A DNA stretch of 64,000 nucleotides. Origin: Undaria pinnatifida (Eukaryota; Sar; Phaeophyceae; Laminariales; Alariaceae). Positions 46,659 through 58,455 of the stretch are shown in pieces; within the stretch, counting starts at the first letter, position 1; the number at the start of each line of letters is the position of its first letter. The notes under the pieces are model-generated. The model did not search any database. It was not told the origin of the DNA and saw only the letters and a list, made by a program, of their open reading frames with translations. The stretch lies in contig JABAKD010000025.1 in NCBI GenBank assembly GCA_012845835.1, positions 2,825,153 through 2,889,152 on the forward strand. Reading direction: 5' to 3'. The position numbers and the translations under genes are program-made.

Positions 46659-49060
46659 CTACTGATCCTCCTCCCCCTCCCTGTCCGGGTTCTCGCGGTT
46701 CATGCGCCCTAACAAAGGAAGCTTGTTCGGGAAAGAACCCGTCGACGACGTCACCACGGAATACGCCACCGCCGCTAACAAGGCCACAAACACTACGTCC
46801 GAACCCGCCTCCGCCAGAGGCACCAGCTTGTACGCGTCCTGCCCCAGAGACGCCGACGCAAGCAACCCCAGCAAACCAGGCACGACCAGAGCGATGTCCA
46901 AGTTGATGGCCTGCTGCATGTTGAACCTCACGAGCTTGTTCACCTGGGGATTTCTCGACAGCGATGACAGGCCGAAGAATCCCACGAGCGTTGCGAACGG
47001 GATAGACCGAAGTGCGAGCAGCACGACTGCCAGAGGCTGCGCCCACGCCGTCTGCTCCGGGAACGCCCCGAACAGGTGCCCAGCGTAGGAGATGCCGTCG
47101 ACCAACGGCAGCAGGTACGGCAGCGCCGACAAAGCCTTGTCCGCCGTGGTCGCCGCGCCGTCGTTGACATCTCCCGCCGACACCACCGCCCCCGCCTCCG
47201 CCCCCGCCGCCTTGAGCTTGTCCTCCATCTGGCGCTGCCGCTCCTCGACCCTTGCCCGGCGCTCTGTCTCCTGCTGCTCGCGGAACATGTTCTCGAGCTT
47301 CGCTCTAAGCTCTTCCGTCGGGGCGAACTCGGACCGCTGTAGGAGTCCATCCCCGTTTTGGTCGTAGGTGTCGATGAGCTTCCTGGCGAGGTCGTCCGGG
47401 AAGAGGGAGCCCCCCGGTAGCGCAGCAATGCGAGCGTCGATCTGAAAAAAAACAAGGTAGTTGGGGTTGGGGGGAGGGAGGAGATTAGATAAATGGAGGT
47501 CATTATGATCCGTATGACGAGGGAGTTCAAGAGACGTGGCTGAAACACACGAGATAAGTGCACCGAGAAAGGCAGTAGCGTAAACCACATTTACTTCGCA
47601 TTTCCACACCTTTAAAGCTGCGCGGTGGGGTTGGGTTGGGTTGGGTTGGGTTGGGTTGGGTTGGGTTGGATATTTCTTGCTCCCCATCGATGCTCACAGC
47701 TGACGACGGTTAAAAATATCCACCAGCGCGAGTTCCTACAGTAGCGAGAGCCACAACTAGTATACTTTTGTAGGTTTGACACAAACACAGAAAACAGCCA
47801 AACATCGAAGAACCAAAACGGTAAAAACAAGGGAGTGTGTTCGTCAACGTTCACGGCAGGCAATTCCACCAAGAGTGTACCAATAGCAGCAACAGCTTAG
47901 ACATTAGTTGGCATACACTGAAATATTGCGAAACCACAGACCGTGCCTTTCGTCGATAACCCGGCACCAGCAACTCGCGGCATGTTGGTTTCTCGATATC
48001 CATCCCGGATACAGAAGTGCTATAGTCTAATACAAGGTAAATACTGTACGCTACTATACCGCCTATAAACGGCGCACAAAAATAAAAATGCAAAAACAAG
48101 GGAATGACCAGTCAACGTCAACGTTGGTGGGAGTTTGCCGTGGCGTTTACGACATACCAGAAAATACATTATTTTTAAAGGCATACGGACAACTTACGCG
48201 CGATTCTTGGTTTCGACATTTTGACTACGCTGCCTCTATTGAATAGTACTAAGTATTAATAATAGTGCTCTTGGCTAAACATTTGTCGAAAAAAAAACTT
48301 TGAACGCTAATAATCTCAAGTGTTATTAATTACAAACTCCAACAAAAATAGTGAAACGCAACGCACATCCCACTACATAGATAATCTAGAGACACATTTT
48401 GTGAAGTGATCCGATTGAAGACACCAAGTTGACGTCGTCCGCACATATTGGATGTCGAACATGAGTCCCAACACTACGAGCACAACTACAGCAGTAAGTA
48501 ACAGTCAATATTAATACCAGTCCAACATTGCAGCTACACTGCAGTGGTATCCTTGACCGACTCACCTCTTCATTGTCCGGCTTGCGCCCCATGCGGGCGG
48601 TCAGCTGCTTGACGAAGCTCCTGCGCAACGGACCCTCCAGACCCGCCTTCAGCTCCGCAACATCCACGGTGCCGTCCTTGTTCGAGTCGAAGCTGTTGAA
48701 CGATCGCTCTGCGCCCGCCTGTCGCTCTTGCATCCTCTTGTCCTCCAGCTCGGCCGCTTGAGCGCGGAACACAGCGGCCGTCTCGCGGAGTCGCGCCGCC
48801 TTCTCTTGGGCGACCTCGACCTCGCCGCTGGTGCTCGTAGCCATGCTCAGCAGGCGAGGTGATGTGGATGATGATGGTGATGCCGATGAACGGCGGATGG
48901 CTCGGCGAGCTACAGTGGTCGAGGTGGCGGAGGATCTGCTGTATTGCTGGACGCTGGGCAGAGACCACGAGGCGCCGCGGCCGGTGGGAGTGACGAAGGC
49001 CGTGGTGGACCCCAGCAAGAGGGCCAGCAGTGGGATAATGCTTGAAGCGAAGGGCGCCAT
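46659..49060 (-). CDS. Plastid EF-hand/Tic20-domain fusion protein, copy 1 (two exons)
   Basis: Exons are 49060-48566 (165 codons) and 47441-46659 (260 codons plus TAG), with a GTGAGT donor and a T-rich CAG acceptor, giving 425 residues. Residues 1-21 are a signal peptide (IIPLLALLLGSTTA) followed by F22 and a Ser/Arg-rich transit region, the Ala-Phe plastid presequence. Helical coiled-coil-like segments lie near 83-118 and 208-245. EF-hand loops are DSNKDGTVDVAE (125-136) and DQNGDGLLQRSE (192-203), both with all key calcium ligands. Residues about 270-398 match the Tic20 family of inner-envelope import proteins: YLLPLVDGISYAGHLF, IPFATLVGFFGL, LVRFNMQQAINLDIALVVPG, with four hydrophobic spans. 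The role in protein import or envelope transport, gated by calcium, is inference. It is paired head-to-head with a near-identical copy. Confidence 0.9.
47442..48565 (-). other. Intron of EF-hand/Tic20 copy 1 (1124 bp), unlike the copy 2 intron
   Basis: Apart from about 17 bases at the donor and about 45 bases before the acceptor, no similarity to the copy 2 intron (50502-52056) was seen by eye. It holds a GGTTG pentamer array at 47627-47669. Confidence 0.85.
47627..47669. repeat. GGTTG pentanucleotide array
   Basis: About eight perfect GGTTG units inside the copy 1 intron; absent from the copy 2 intron. Confidence 0.95.
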
Positions 49061-50009
49061 TGTTGCTGTTGTTGGGTGGTTATTGGTGGAGGTGTGTCGT
49101 GGTTTGTCGATGGTGTGTTCGTGTGTTGGTGTTGTGTTGTGGTGTCGGTGTGTTGATGTGCTGAATGCTTGTGAGGAGGTAGGGTGCACAGATATTGTGG
49201 CGATTTGGATCAGGCAGCGTGTGATGGCAGACGCAGGTACTTCTTGGTCATCGACTATTTGTCAGCAGTGCCAATGCGTGTCTGGTTTGTGTCATTGCCT
49301 TACCGCTTACCGCTGCTGTTGTTCCTCGTCTCAAAGTTATCTTGCTGTCGCAGTTAGGCTGCTGACGGGCCCGGGGTCAGACCAACGAAACGTCATTTTA
49401 GGAATTTCGAAGAAAGAAACGGAGAACCTACGTTTGTACGAATAATATGCCAGATACAGCAGTATAAAAATAACGAACGAAAAACGGAGAAACCAGAAAT
49501 GGAGGAACGAGCGTTTCAATTTGTCGTTTCGACCAAAATATGCGGCGAAATGTGAAACGCTTCTTCTTTACACAAATATTATGTCCATAAATATAAGACA
49601 CTTTTTTATATTACGGTAGTGATAAAGGGATCCTTAAACATTCAACACATTGGGTGACGATGATGTCTGTGGCCACGAGACTGTCAGACTGCTGTCAGAC
49701 TGTCAGAGTCAGAGAGCCTGATGAGACATAAGAGCGAGAGATGACGCTTCGAGGTTCTGAGCAAGCCAACAACAACGAACAGCAGTGGCCAGGCTACAAG
49801 CTACACACGCATCACGCATTGGCACTGCTGACTAGTCGATGACACAGAGATTCCTGCGTCTGCCATCACACGCTGCCTGATCCAAAACATCAAATCTACA
49901 CCCTACCTCCTCACAAGCATTCAGCACAACAACACAACAACACAACAACACAACACAATACACCAGTGCCACACAACACAACAGCTACCACTACCGAGCA
50001 GCAGCAACA
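49061..50009. promoter_or_regulatory. Bidirectional promoter region at the centre of the EF-hand/Tic20 palindrome
   Basis: Inverted, partly conserved 5' flanks run about 220 bp on each side (49061-49280 and 49808-50009), sharing CTACCTCCTCACAAGCATTC, GCCATCACACGCTGCCTGAT and GCATTGGCACTGCTGAC. The central ~527 bp (49281-49807) is not duplicated. CAACA repeats precede both start codons. No certain TATA box was identified. Confidence 0.7.
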
Positions 50010-52839
50010 ATGGCGCCCTTCGCTTCAAGTATTATCCCACTGCTGGCCCTCTTGCTGGGGTCCACCACGGCCTTCGTCACTCCCACCGGCCGCGGCGCCT
50101 CGTGGTCTCTGCCCAGCGTCCAGCAATACAGCAGATCCTCCGCCACCTCGACCACTGTAGCTCGCCAAGCCATCCGCCGTTCATCGGCATCACCATCATC
50201 CACATCACCTCGCCTGCTGAGCATGGCTACGAGCACCAGCGGCGAGGTCGAGGTCGCCCAAGAGAAGGCGGCGCGACTCCGCGAGACTGCCGCTGTGTTC
50301 CGCGCTCAGGCGGCCGAGCTGGAGGACAAGAGGATGCAAGAGCGACAGGCGGGCGCAGAGCGATCGTTCAACAGCTTCGACTCGAACAAGGACGGCACCG
50401 TGGATGTTGCGGAGCTGAAGGCGGGTCTGGAGGGTCCGTTGCGCAGGAGCTTCGTCAAGCAGCTGACCGCCCGCATGGGGCGCAAGCCGGACAATGAAGA
50501 GGTGAGTCGGTCAAGGATATTGCATGTAATGCTGCCCTCGTAGGCTCTCAATTGACGAACGTGAACGACGATGTCAACTTGAGGTCTGTGGTTGCACCGC
50601 CTCGTGTATCCCCCATGCGTTCCTGATACATCTTGAGGTCTGTGGTTGCACGGCCTCGTGTATCCCCAACACGTACCTGGTACACAGCAGCAGTGTATTT
50701 AGTCTAAATACTACTAATACTAGTAAAATAGCTGATTTACTTCTTATTTCTGTAGACACATGGCCAAACATGCAAACGGACTGTTTGCCGCAGACTGCTC
50801 CCTCGATTTACAGCAGTGCTGTAAACCACTCAATGCGTAGCGTAGAAAAGCTTTCGTATTTGTGTGTAGAGTACATGAGGCTCGCAGGACGCTTGGAGCT
50901 GGATATCGGCTACTGGTTACCCACCTGTTGAACGACGTATTGCTGCCTGTGAAACTGTAGAAGCCATGTGCGCGTTTCGAATACCAAAACGACTTGGAAA
51001 TAATTGTAGAATTCGAAATGGAGTTTGCACCTGTGCGAATGTTTGTGGAGGGCGTGGCTATCATTCTCGTCGTGTCGTTTTCTTTCTTTTTTTCTTTTTT
51101 TGATACTGGTCACGCCAAGGCTTTTTACGATGTGTTTTTTTCTTTTTGTGCGGTGCGAATTGGTGCTGTTTACCGAACGCACCGCACTATAGGACTTTGC
51201 TTTTAATGAAACAACATCGCACCGCACCGCGTACCGCACCGCACCGTGCCTTACTGTTCGAACCTCACCAGAAAAATAAACGCGAAAAGGCCCTGGCTGT
51301 AAAAGCTACCAGGTACTGGTAGTACTTTGTCACGATGCTGTGCGGTTCGGTGCGGCGTTCAACCCGTTTTGACCGCACCGCGCCGCACTGTGTTATTTCA
51401 AACCGCAGCCCACCACCGTAGGAAAATCAAAAACTAAAATCCTCACCGTACTGCACCGTAGGATTCTGCAAAAATAGATTAATCGCACCGTGGTTCGGCG
51501 CTACACAGCAGTGACAACAAACTGGAAATTACCGTGTTACCGGAGACCCTTTGACGCTCGTGTCTGCTCTTGAGCCCGTTAAAGCCAGAATCGCGCCAAT
51601 ACTATTATACACTGTAATCTCGATCACAACGGGTGTCGTGACCGCTGCCGACACTCCCTCGGTTTTTACCGCTCTAGTTGCCCTAGGCTAGCTGTTCCTG
51701 CTGTACTTGTGCTAAATCTTGACAAGGAAGTTCTCTCGCGGGGTACTGGGTGCCGAGCTTTTGACGAAAGACACGGTTGAACAACTAATATTGCTGTTGG
51801 TTTTATGTGAAGCTGCGGTCTGCGGTATTGCCTCTTTTCAGTATAACCATTGTGAGTATTTCCAGAATTTAACTTCGCTTCCTCCTCATAAGGTTCATGC
51901 CGACGTATCTCCCCCCCCCCATCCTCGAAATACCTTGAAAGTGTCCTGATCGACGCTTGCGTCGCTGCGCTGCAGTTCCCATACAATGCACGCTGACCTC
52001 CCTCTCCTCGTCACCCCCCTCCCCCCCAACCCCAACTGCCTTGTTTTTTTTTTCAGATCGACGCTCGCATTGCTGCGCTGCCGGGGGGCTCCCTCTTCCC
52101 GGACGACCTTGCCAGGAAGCTCATCGATACCTACGACCAAAACGGGGATGGACTCCTACAGCGGTCCGAGTTCGCCCCGACGGAAGAGCTTAGGGCGAAG
52201 CTCGAGAACATGTTCCGCGAGCAGCAGGAGACAGAGCGCCAGGCAAGGGTCGAGGAGCGGCAGCGCCAGATGGAGGACAAGCTCAAGGCGGCGGGGGCGG
52301 AGGCGGGGGCGGTGGTGTCGGCGGGAGATGTCAACGACGGCGCGGCGACCACGGCGGACAAGGCTTTGTCGGCGCTGCCGTACCTGCTGCCGTTGGTCGA
52401 CGGCATCTCGTACGCTGGGCACTTGTTCGGGGCGTTCCCGGAGCAGACGGCGTGGGCGCAGCCTCTGGCAGTCGTGCTGCTCGCACTTCGGACCATCCCG
52501 TTCGCAACGCTCGTGGGATTCTTCGGCCTGTCATCGCTGTCGAGAAATCCCCAGGTGAACAAGCTCGTGAGGTTCAACATGCAGCAGGCCATCAACTTGG
52601 ACATCGCTCTGGTCGTGCCTGGTTTGCTGGGGTTGCTTGCGTCGGCGTCTCTGGGGCAGGACGCGTACAAGCTGGTGCCTCTGGCGGAGGCGGGTTCGGA
52701 CGTAGTGTTTGTGGCCTTGTTAGCGGCGGTGGCGTATTCCGTGGTGACGTCGTCGACGGGTTCTTTCCCGAACAAGCTTCCTTTGTTAGGGCGCATGAAC
52801 CGCGAGAACCCGGACAGGGAGGGGGAGGAGGATCAGTAG
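50010..52839 (+). CDS. Plastid EF-hand/Tic20-domain fusion protein, copy 2 (two exons)
   Basis: Exons are 50010-50501 (164 codons) and 52057-52839 (260 codons plus TAG), giving 424 residues. The protein differs from copy 1 by only a few residues (Arg-to-Gln in the transit region, one Ser fewer in a Ser run, Arg-to-Gln after the second EF-hand, Ser-to-Thr before IPFATLV). Signal peptide, Ala-Phe site, both EF-hand loops and the Tic20 spans are intact. About ten base changes are visible in the first 450 bases of exon 2, several of them silent. Both copies look functional. Confidence 0.9.
50502..52056 (+). other. Intron of EF-hand/Tic20 copy 2 (1555 bp)
   Basis: It includes a CACCG-rich region at about 51150-51500 and a second, imperfect copy of the exon 2 start (ATCGACGCTTGCGTCGCTGC at 51950) 107 bases before the real one. 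That copy lacks an acceptor AG, so it is a duplicated splice-site region rather than an exon. Confidence 0.8.
51150..51500. repeat. CACCG/CGGTG-rich degenerate repeat
   Basis: Runs of GCACCGCACCG and its inverse GTGCGGTTCGGTGCGG lie in both orientations and can fold back on themselves. Present only in the copy 2 intron. Confidence 0.75.
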
Positions 52840-52905
52840 GGTGTTGTAGCTTACTTCTTAGCGGGGAGTATGTTGTGAATATGTATTGGACTTGTTACCG
52901 TTGTG

Positions 52906-53803
52906 TTCATTAGTGTGGTGTGTGCAGGTGTGTTGATAATGAGGCTGGAGTAGAGGTTAGTGCGTGTCGTTTTATAAAGTTGTTTTCAGATTGTCTTGTT
53001 TCACCATGGTCAAGAGCTGATAGCCCGTTTAAGTGCGGGGGTGTCGAGATCAACGTCCTTTGTGAGGCTTCTGTTGCTGTCGGCCTGCTTCGTAACGTGT
53101 CTGTGTTTGTGACTTTAGCGATGTTGTCACCTTCTGCAGGACCAAATAGTGTATTTTTGCTTGATAATGCTTCTTGCTTCGGCAGGAACTGATACGTCGC
53201 ACGTTTGTTTGCGGTGTGCGCCAGCAATAGACGATTGTCGCCGCGATGGACGGTAGATTGGGCTGGGCTAGCGTGGTCAGTAGGTAGGGCGGTTTGTGTG
53301 TTGCAGGCGGAGGGGGTGGTGCATGTGGCTCCGCGTTAATAACAAGAAACTCCACAATCAACATGGCTTTATTCTTGTGCTTCATCTCCCGGAGCCAATC
53401 CGCGGCATGGTGCTGAGCAAAGACCGATCACACGGTGTCACATTATTTATGGTTCGAAACTCGCCTATATGCCTGTTGTCCGCGACGGCGGCAGGCACCG
53501 GTGTGTCGCCTTCACCTCCGATGGCTATACAACGTCGCTCGGGGTGTTGGCTAATCCACCGCTTGTTAATTGTTCGCTAGGTATTCCGTCCGTGCAGTCC
53601 ATGATGAGCTTAAACCGAATGGGCCATGCCTTCCTCTTGGTGATAGTTCTCGCTCTTCATTGTACGCCGAGAAGCTCGAATTGCTGCCTTATCTTCTCTG
53701 CCTGCTGCAGATATACATACATGTACGCAGTTGAGGAGTCTCAACACTCGCTTAAACTTACTGTGGCTGGAATGCCGAAACACACCGTTTGTTGCACCGT
53801 GTA
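52906..53803. other. No supported gene downstream of copy 2
   Basis: The 3' flank stays similar to the copy 1 flank for about 60 bases after the stop (CTTACTTCTTAGCGGGGAGT), then diverges. The remaining frames show no motif. Confidence 0.5.
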
Positions 53804-54260
53804 TCGGAAGGGCCTTCACCGCTCTTGACGCACAAAAACATGCCAGGCAACTGCAAATAACATTGAGATTTTTATATTTTGTGCTCCAGGAATTATTTTT
53901 TTCAAATCACGGCAGGGCGTCGAACCGATCCAACTACAACCCTAACCCCCACCCTATTCAAGGCTAACGCTCCGATCCGCACGCGGCTTCGCCGCGCGTT
54001 CTGGATAACCTGAAAAAAACGTGACGGGCCACGTGAGAAGTCGTGCCTGTGGTATGTTGTTTGGTGCTCTCATGTATTAGATATTACTTTTAGTGTACCA
54101 AGAACACTTTAAAGGCATCTGCTTCGCTTCGAAGGGCCTTTACCGGTCTTGAAACACAAAACATACCCCATGGAAAAAATACCAAACATGTTTCGATTAT
54201 GTATCATTTTTTGGTGACCTAGGATTTGCTTTTACACGATACGACAGGGCGTCGATCCTT
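53804..54260. repeat. Diverged direct repeat (53804-53945 and 54129-54260)
   Basis: Both start GAAGGGCCTTYACCGSTCTTG followed by ACAAAA, and both end with an ACRGCAGGGCGTCGA-type word. The offset is about 325 bp. The second copy abuts the SINE-like repeat at 54257. Confidence 0.65.
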
Positions 54261-54352
54261 GTTGTTGTTGTTGTTGTTGGTGTTCTCACATAAACTCGCA
54301 TAGCCAAGGCCGTGGTCACAGGACAGGCTCCAGTCACTCTGGAGCTGAGGAA
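54257..54352 (-). repeat. SINE-like dispersed repeat with AAC tail, copy 2
   Basis: On minus it reads TTCCTCAGCTCCAGAGTGA, CTGGAGCCTGTCCTGTG and CTTGGCTATGCGAGTT, ending in CAACAACAACAACAACAAC, matching 31143-31235. Confidence 0.65.
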
Positions 54353-54619
54353 AACCCCAGGGAAAGAACAAGCAAACCAAAGGTGATACACGCATATATC
54401 ACAGCTGACGCAATTGATGCCTCCACCAGGAAAAAAAAGCATGCACATCGGGAGTCAGCCTACGATGTGCCAGGTCCATACTGGTGCATACGTCTCACTA
54501 CTCGCGCCTGGAAAAACCGACTATATTATACCGCTTGCAACCCAAGAAAGACTACCACGTACATATTGCACGTCGTACCTATTGATCACTACGCATACGC
54601 ACGACAGACGCAAGTCGAT

Positions 54620-54790
54620 TGAGAAAAAGAAACAAAGAAAAAGAAAGAAGAGAATACGCAGTAAAGGAAAGAAAAGACAAGGAAGCGAAGAAAACGAAAA
54701 AGGAAAGGAAAGAAAAGAAAAAGGCAAGAAAAGCAAGAAAAGACAAGACAAGAAGGGGAAGCAGGCGGAAAGGAAAAGAAAAGAAAATGT
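54620..54790. repeat. Purine-rich (GAAAA)n low-complexity tract
   Basis: Almost pure A/G on the plus strand; it reads as a Lys-rich open frame that is not a credible gene. Confidence 0.85.
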
Positions 54791-55090
54791 CATGCTAGCA
54801 GACCCTAGGAACTGACTGCAGACGGCATTGGGCTAACAGAGGGTATCAAGTGCATCATCAATGGCACTGGGGAGAGAACGCAACATGGCGAAGAAGTCAG
54901 GGCGATCCTACGCTATCTTGTGACGGCCATTGGAAGGCCCACAAATTTCAATACGATGATGGCCAGACCCAGACAGACTTCAGTCTCTTGGGCACGACGT
55001 CCCCCCTTATTATCCAAGTCCAGCCCTAACCGCAAACAAACCCAGGCTGACCCCACCCCCCTAGGACCCTAATCCAGCATAAGGCTCCGA

Positions 55091-55330
55091 TTGGAAAATA
55101 CGAAGTACCGTGACAACATCGTACATCGAATAACGGCGACCGGCTGTATAGAAATTGACCCACCTTATGATGAAAGTATTGAGCTTTGGACCCAGGCTGA
55201 GTCATCCTTTGGTAGGGTTTGCAGTTTTTGCGCCAAAACGTCCCTGGCCAATGGAGCTTCTCATGTGAGGAACTACCGGCTAGCGAAGCAATTTCACGAG
55301 TACGTATGTTGTCTTCGTACTAAGGCATAG
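55091..55330 (+). other. Protein-like open frame, possible upstream exon of the 55.7-kb gene
   Basis: The frame reads GCIEIDPPYDESIELW then FGRVCSFCAKTSLANG and NYRLAKQFHEYVCC before a stop. It has a C-x2-C pair and lies 340 bp before the next exon on the same strand, but no donor in the right phase is certain. Confidence 0.3.
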
Positions 55331-55666
55331 AAGCTTGGTCGGGTTGCGCGAACGAATACCTTCGAAGTCATTTTTCGGGTGATGGTGAGATATTGAGCTC
55401 TTCATGTGAGGAGGTCAGGGACTGATGCTGCACGGGTCCCCTACCCTACCGTGGGAAGGCTTGGCTGCCGTCGTGGGTTCCCTTTTTTTTGGAACCAATG
55501 TTTGCAGCGGCTCGGGTCACTCGCGCGGTTAACCTCCCTGTTCCCTCGCGTTCCTAAGCTTCCTTGCCGTTTTTAAATTTGTAAGATCGATCCGCAATAG
55601 AATGGTCAGCCACGCTGAGACAATACAAACGAGTACTTAATGTGTAGAGCATTTTTTTTTTTTCAG

Positions 55667-56005
55667 ATCAAACTGTTCTAACGACGTCAGCTGTGAATTC
55701 GACGAATTTAGAGGGTCCATACTCATTTTTGCAAGATGCGTTGTTGGTACTTAGTAGTATGTTTTATGTGGGTGAGTTTTTTCACTTAATATGGGAGGGG
55801 TCCTGTTATTTTGTTTTTCTTCATTCATTATTGTACATGCACAGTATTCAATATATTTTGTTTTTATCCACTATTATATATAAGTGTTTTGTCCCCCTCA
55901 GAAATGGGTTTTATAGTTTCCGCGCACAGACTGCCTAACATCACCCTGTTTGAGCCTAATAGCTACACTGTAGTTGCAAGGAGAGTCGCCGACCTATATC
56001 CTTAA
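55667..56005 (+). CDS. Last two exons of an unrecognised plus-strand gene
   Basis: Exon 55667-55771 follows a long T run and CAG and ends at a GTGAGT donor. Exon 55902-56005 follows CCCCCTCAG and ends with TAA. Joined in matching phase they read QTVLTTSAVNSTNLEGPY, SFLQDALLVLSSMFYVE and MGFIVSAHRLPNITLFEP to VADLYP. The splice sites are strong and the frame is coherent, but I recognise no family. Upstream exons are uncertain. Confidence 0.5.
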
Positions 56006-56970
56006 TGCGGACACACAACCCGTAATACGCGCGATCGGAGTATCACACACAGCTTGCAAAGATGAGTGTCGACAAAATATTCGATCTCACAGCTGGAGTG
56101 TATTTTAATTTTTATAATATAAGTGTCCGCGATGTGCGGAGTCACTCGTCGTGGAGAATGGGGGTACCCCCGCGCTATTATACCCTACCCCTGGAGTTTG
56201 GTTGAATTTAACCATGGCCTGTGGGAAAAAATCCTGGAAAAAAACTCGGAATGAACACGTATTGAGCAAATTTATCGAAACTTCGGGAAATTTCACGCGA
56301 CGTTCGCGGAGTTTGAGCATATATATGTATAATGTCAAGTTAAAGAAGGGGACACAGAGTGCCCCCTGCAGGTCTGCCAATTGAGCAGGTCCTCGAAGAG
56401 TACTCACTTTCGTTTCCTTCGTAGAGATGTAGCTTTATTCGTTTCCACCAGAGCCCGGGATAGCTTCTGAGATCGGAGGCGCGTGCCTCCGATTTATTTC
56501 CCATCTTTCCCGAATATACAATGCCAACCTTATCATACGAAACCCATCCAAATGATGTCAAATTCGGATAATTACAGGCCTTTCGAGGCCGTATCTTAAC
56601 ATTAATGATACATTTTTCTCGAAACCTGGGAAATTCCTAGAAAGAGTTCGGAATACACGTACAAGACTAGTGCGAAAGAAAAATCGAAATGGACACGAGA
56701 AAATTTCTCATGAGAAGATGTGTAATGAGCAGTTAGTGTGGACTATCGGCCACGTGTAATAACGTTGCGCAGTAGAGACCAACTACCAACTACCTCCTTG
56801 CAGGCCAATCAGCGTACGAGGTATGCAGTAGGTTCTAGAGGACACTCAAGTGTGTTAGTTTCTTAGAGATCACAGAATAATAGCTTTTTTCAGATCACTT
56901 GCCGGGCGAACACTAAACCAGGTGGGCTATCCAACGCCCACCTGTTCTTCCCCCCACTAGATGAAGGGTA

Positions 56971-57425
56971 TTAAAATAGAGGTAAAGTATATGGTGTACC
57001 TTTTTTTAGCGAAAATGGTTTCTGAATGACGGGGCTCCTTAAATAGAGGTAAAGTATATGGTTTACCTTTTTTTGGCGAAAATGGTTTCTGAATGACGGG
57101 ACCGAGAGGTGATGTATATTGTATACCTTTTGTTGGCGAAAATGGTTTCTGAATGACGGGACTCCTTAATAGAGGTAATGTATATGGTATACCTTTTTTT
57201 GTCGAAAATGGTTTCTGAATGACGGGGCTCCTTAATAGAGGTAAACTATATGGTATACCTTTTTTTGTCGAAAATGGCTTCTGAATGACGGGACTCCTTA
57301 ATAGAGGTAAAGTATATGGTGTACCTTTTTTATGGTTTAATGGTTTCTAAATGACGGGGCTCCTTAATAGAGGTAAAGTATATGGTATGCCTTTTTTTGG
57401 CGAAAATGGTTTCTGAATGACGGGG
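56971..57425. repeat. Minisatellite, seven units of ~62-68 bp
   Basis: Each unit has AATAGAGGTAAAGTATATGG, then TATACC, a T run, GCGAAAATGGTTTCTGAATG and ACGGGGCTCC. The units differ by a few bases each. A solo unit lies at 59055-59127. Confidence 0.95.
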
Positions 57426-57961
57426 TGTAATGGAGTGCCCTCCGTAGAAGGATAGTTTATAGATTCGACGTGAAAACATGTCATGGTTGAGGTGAAACCA
57501 CGTGACATTAGATGTCACATTCACGTCAACGCCATCATAGATGGGCGATAATGTAGGTGACGATGATGGGACAAGCAGGACGCCCCACATCTCACCACCT
57601 GCTCTACCTGCTCTATCTGCTCTACCTGCTCTACTTGCTTTGCCCTGCGCTACCATGTGCCAAGGGCCTGTTTTGTCTGTCTTTTAGAGTTCAATGTAGA
57701 GGAAATAATGTATAAGCTTTGAGTCTATCCAGCGAGCCACGAGGAGAGACCAAACAAGGGCACCGGAACCCATGAGGAGCACGCTTCCCAACACCGACCC
57801 CCCACGCATCCCCCTCTCGGAGTACCACTACAATTGGCGTCGTCGGCAGTACCCCCTTCAAGCCTGACTATCGTTGAGGCTCTAAAAACGTATTACCGTA
57901 GTAGTATGCCTTCTGTCTTATTTGCCGCGTTCAAAGTATAGCATTTGTTCGTTTTTTTCAG

Positions 57962-58019
57962 TGATCTTCATGGGCGCCTTGATCTTGAACTTTTGCGCAA
58001 GTTGTTATACCTTTCTGCA
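57962..58019 (+). CDS. Candidate small exon of an unknown gene
   Basis: A T-rich CAG acceptor and a GTAAGT donor bound a 58-base segment reading DLHGRLDLELLRKLLYLSA. The splice sites are good and the frame is coherent, but there are no confirmed neighbours. On the minus strand of 58020-58140 a short frame carries MCTKCGQATSAVEGG with a zinc-knuckle-like C-x2-C, also unassigned. Confidence 0.28.
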
Positions 58020-58455
58020 GTAAGTACGACGAGTGTTTGCCTTTGTGGTTTTGCTTCCGCCTTCTACCGCCGATGTAGCCTGCCCACATTTCGTGCACAT
58101 ACCGACGAACCATGGCGCTTCCGAACCATGTCGAGGTTTTCTATCGTGTCGTTCCCACCTCGCCTAATAATGCGATTGGTGACAACGTGGATGCTTTCCG
58201 CGTTATTTCGCTTCGTTTTTCGCGAGGCATTACCTCCTTTCTTGTTGCCGTTGGACTTTTCTTGCCCCTTGGCATACTTCCCTTTCGTTGTTGGACATTT
58301 CTTGCTTCTTGGCGTACTTCCTCCCACCACCGACGTCGCTGCACTTTAGCCCCAGCCACTTGGTATTACGGCATTCCAGCTTTTGCTACTGTCTATGGTC
58401 CCATGTTGTCGACCACTGGCTTCACATTGAGAGCCCCCCGTAGATTCCACGATAA

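Noticed and set aside
51949-51976. Alternative exon in EF-hand/Tic20 copy 2
   Set aside because: It copies the exon 2 start but is not preceded by AG.
54414-54815. Lys-rich 133-codon frame
   Set aside because: Product of a purine-only tract without start, splice or family support.
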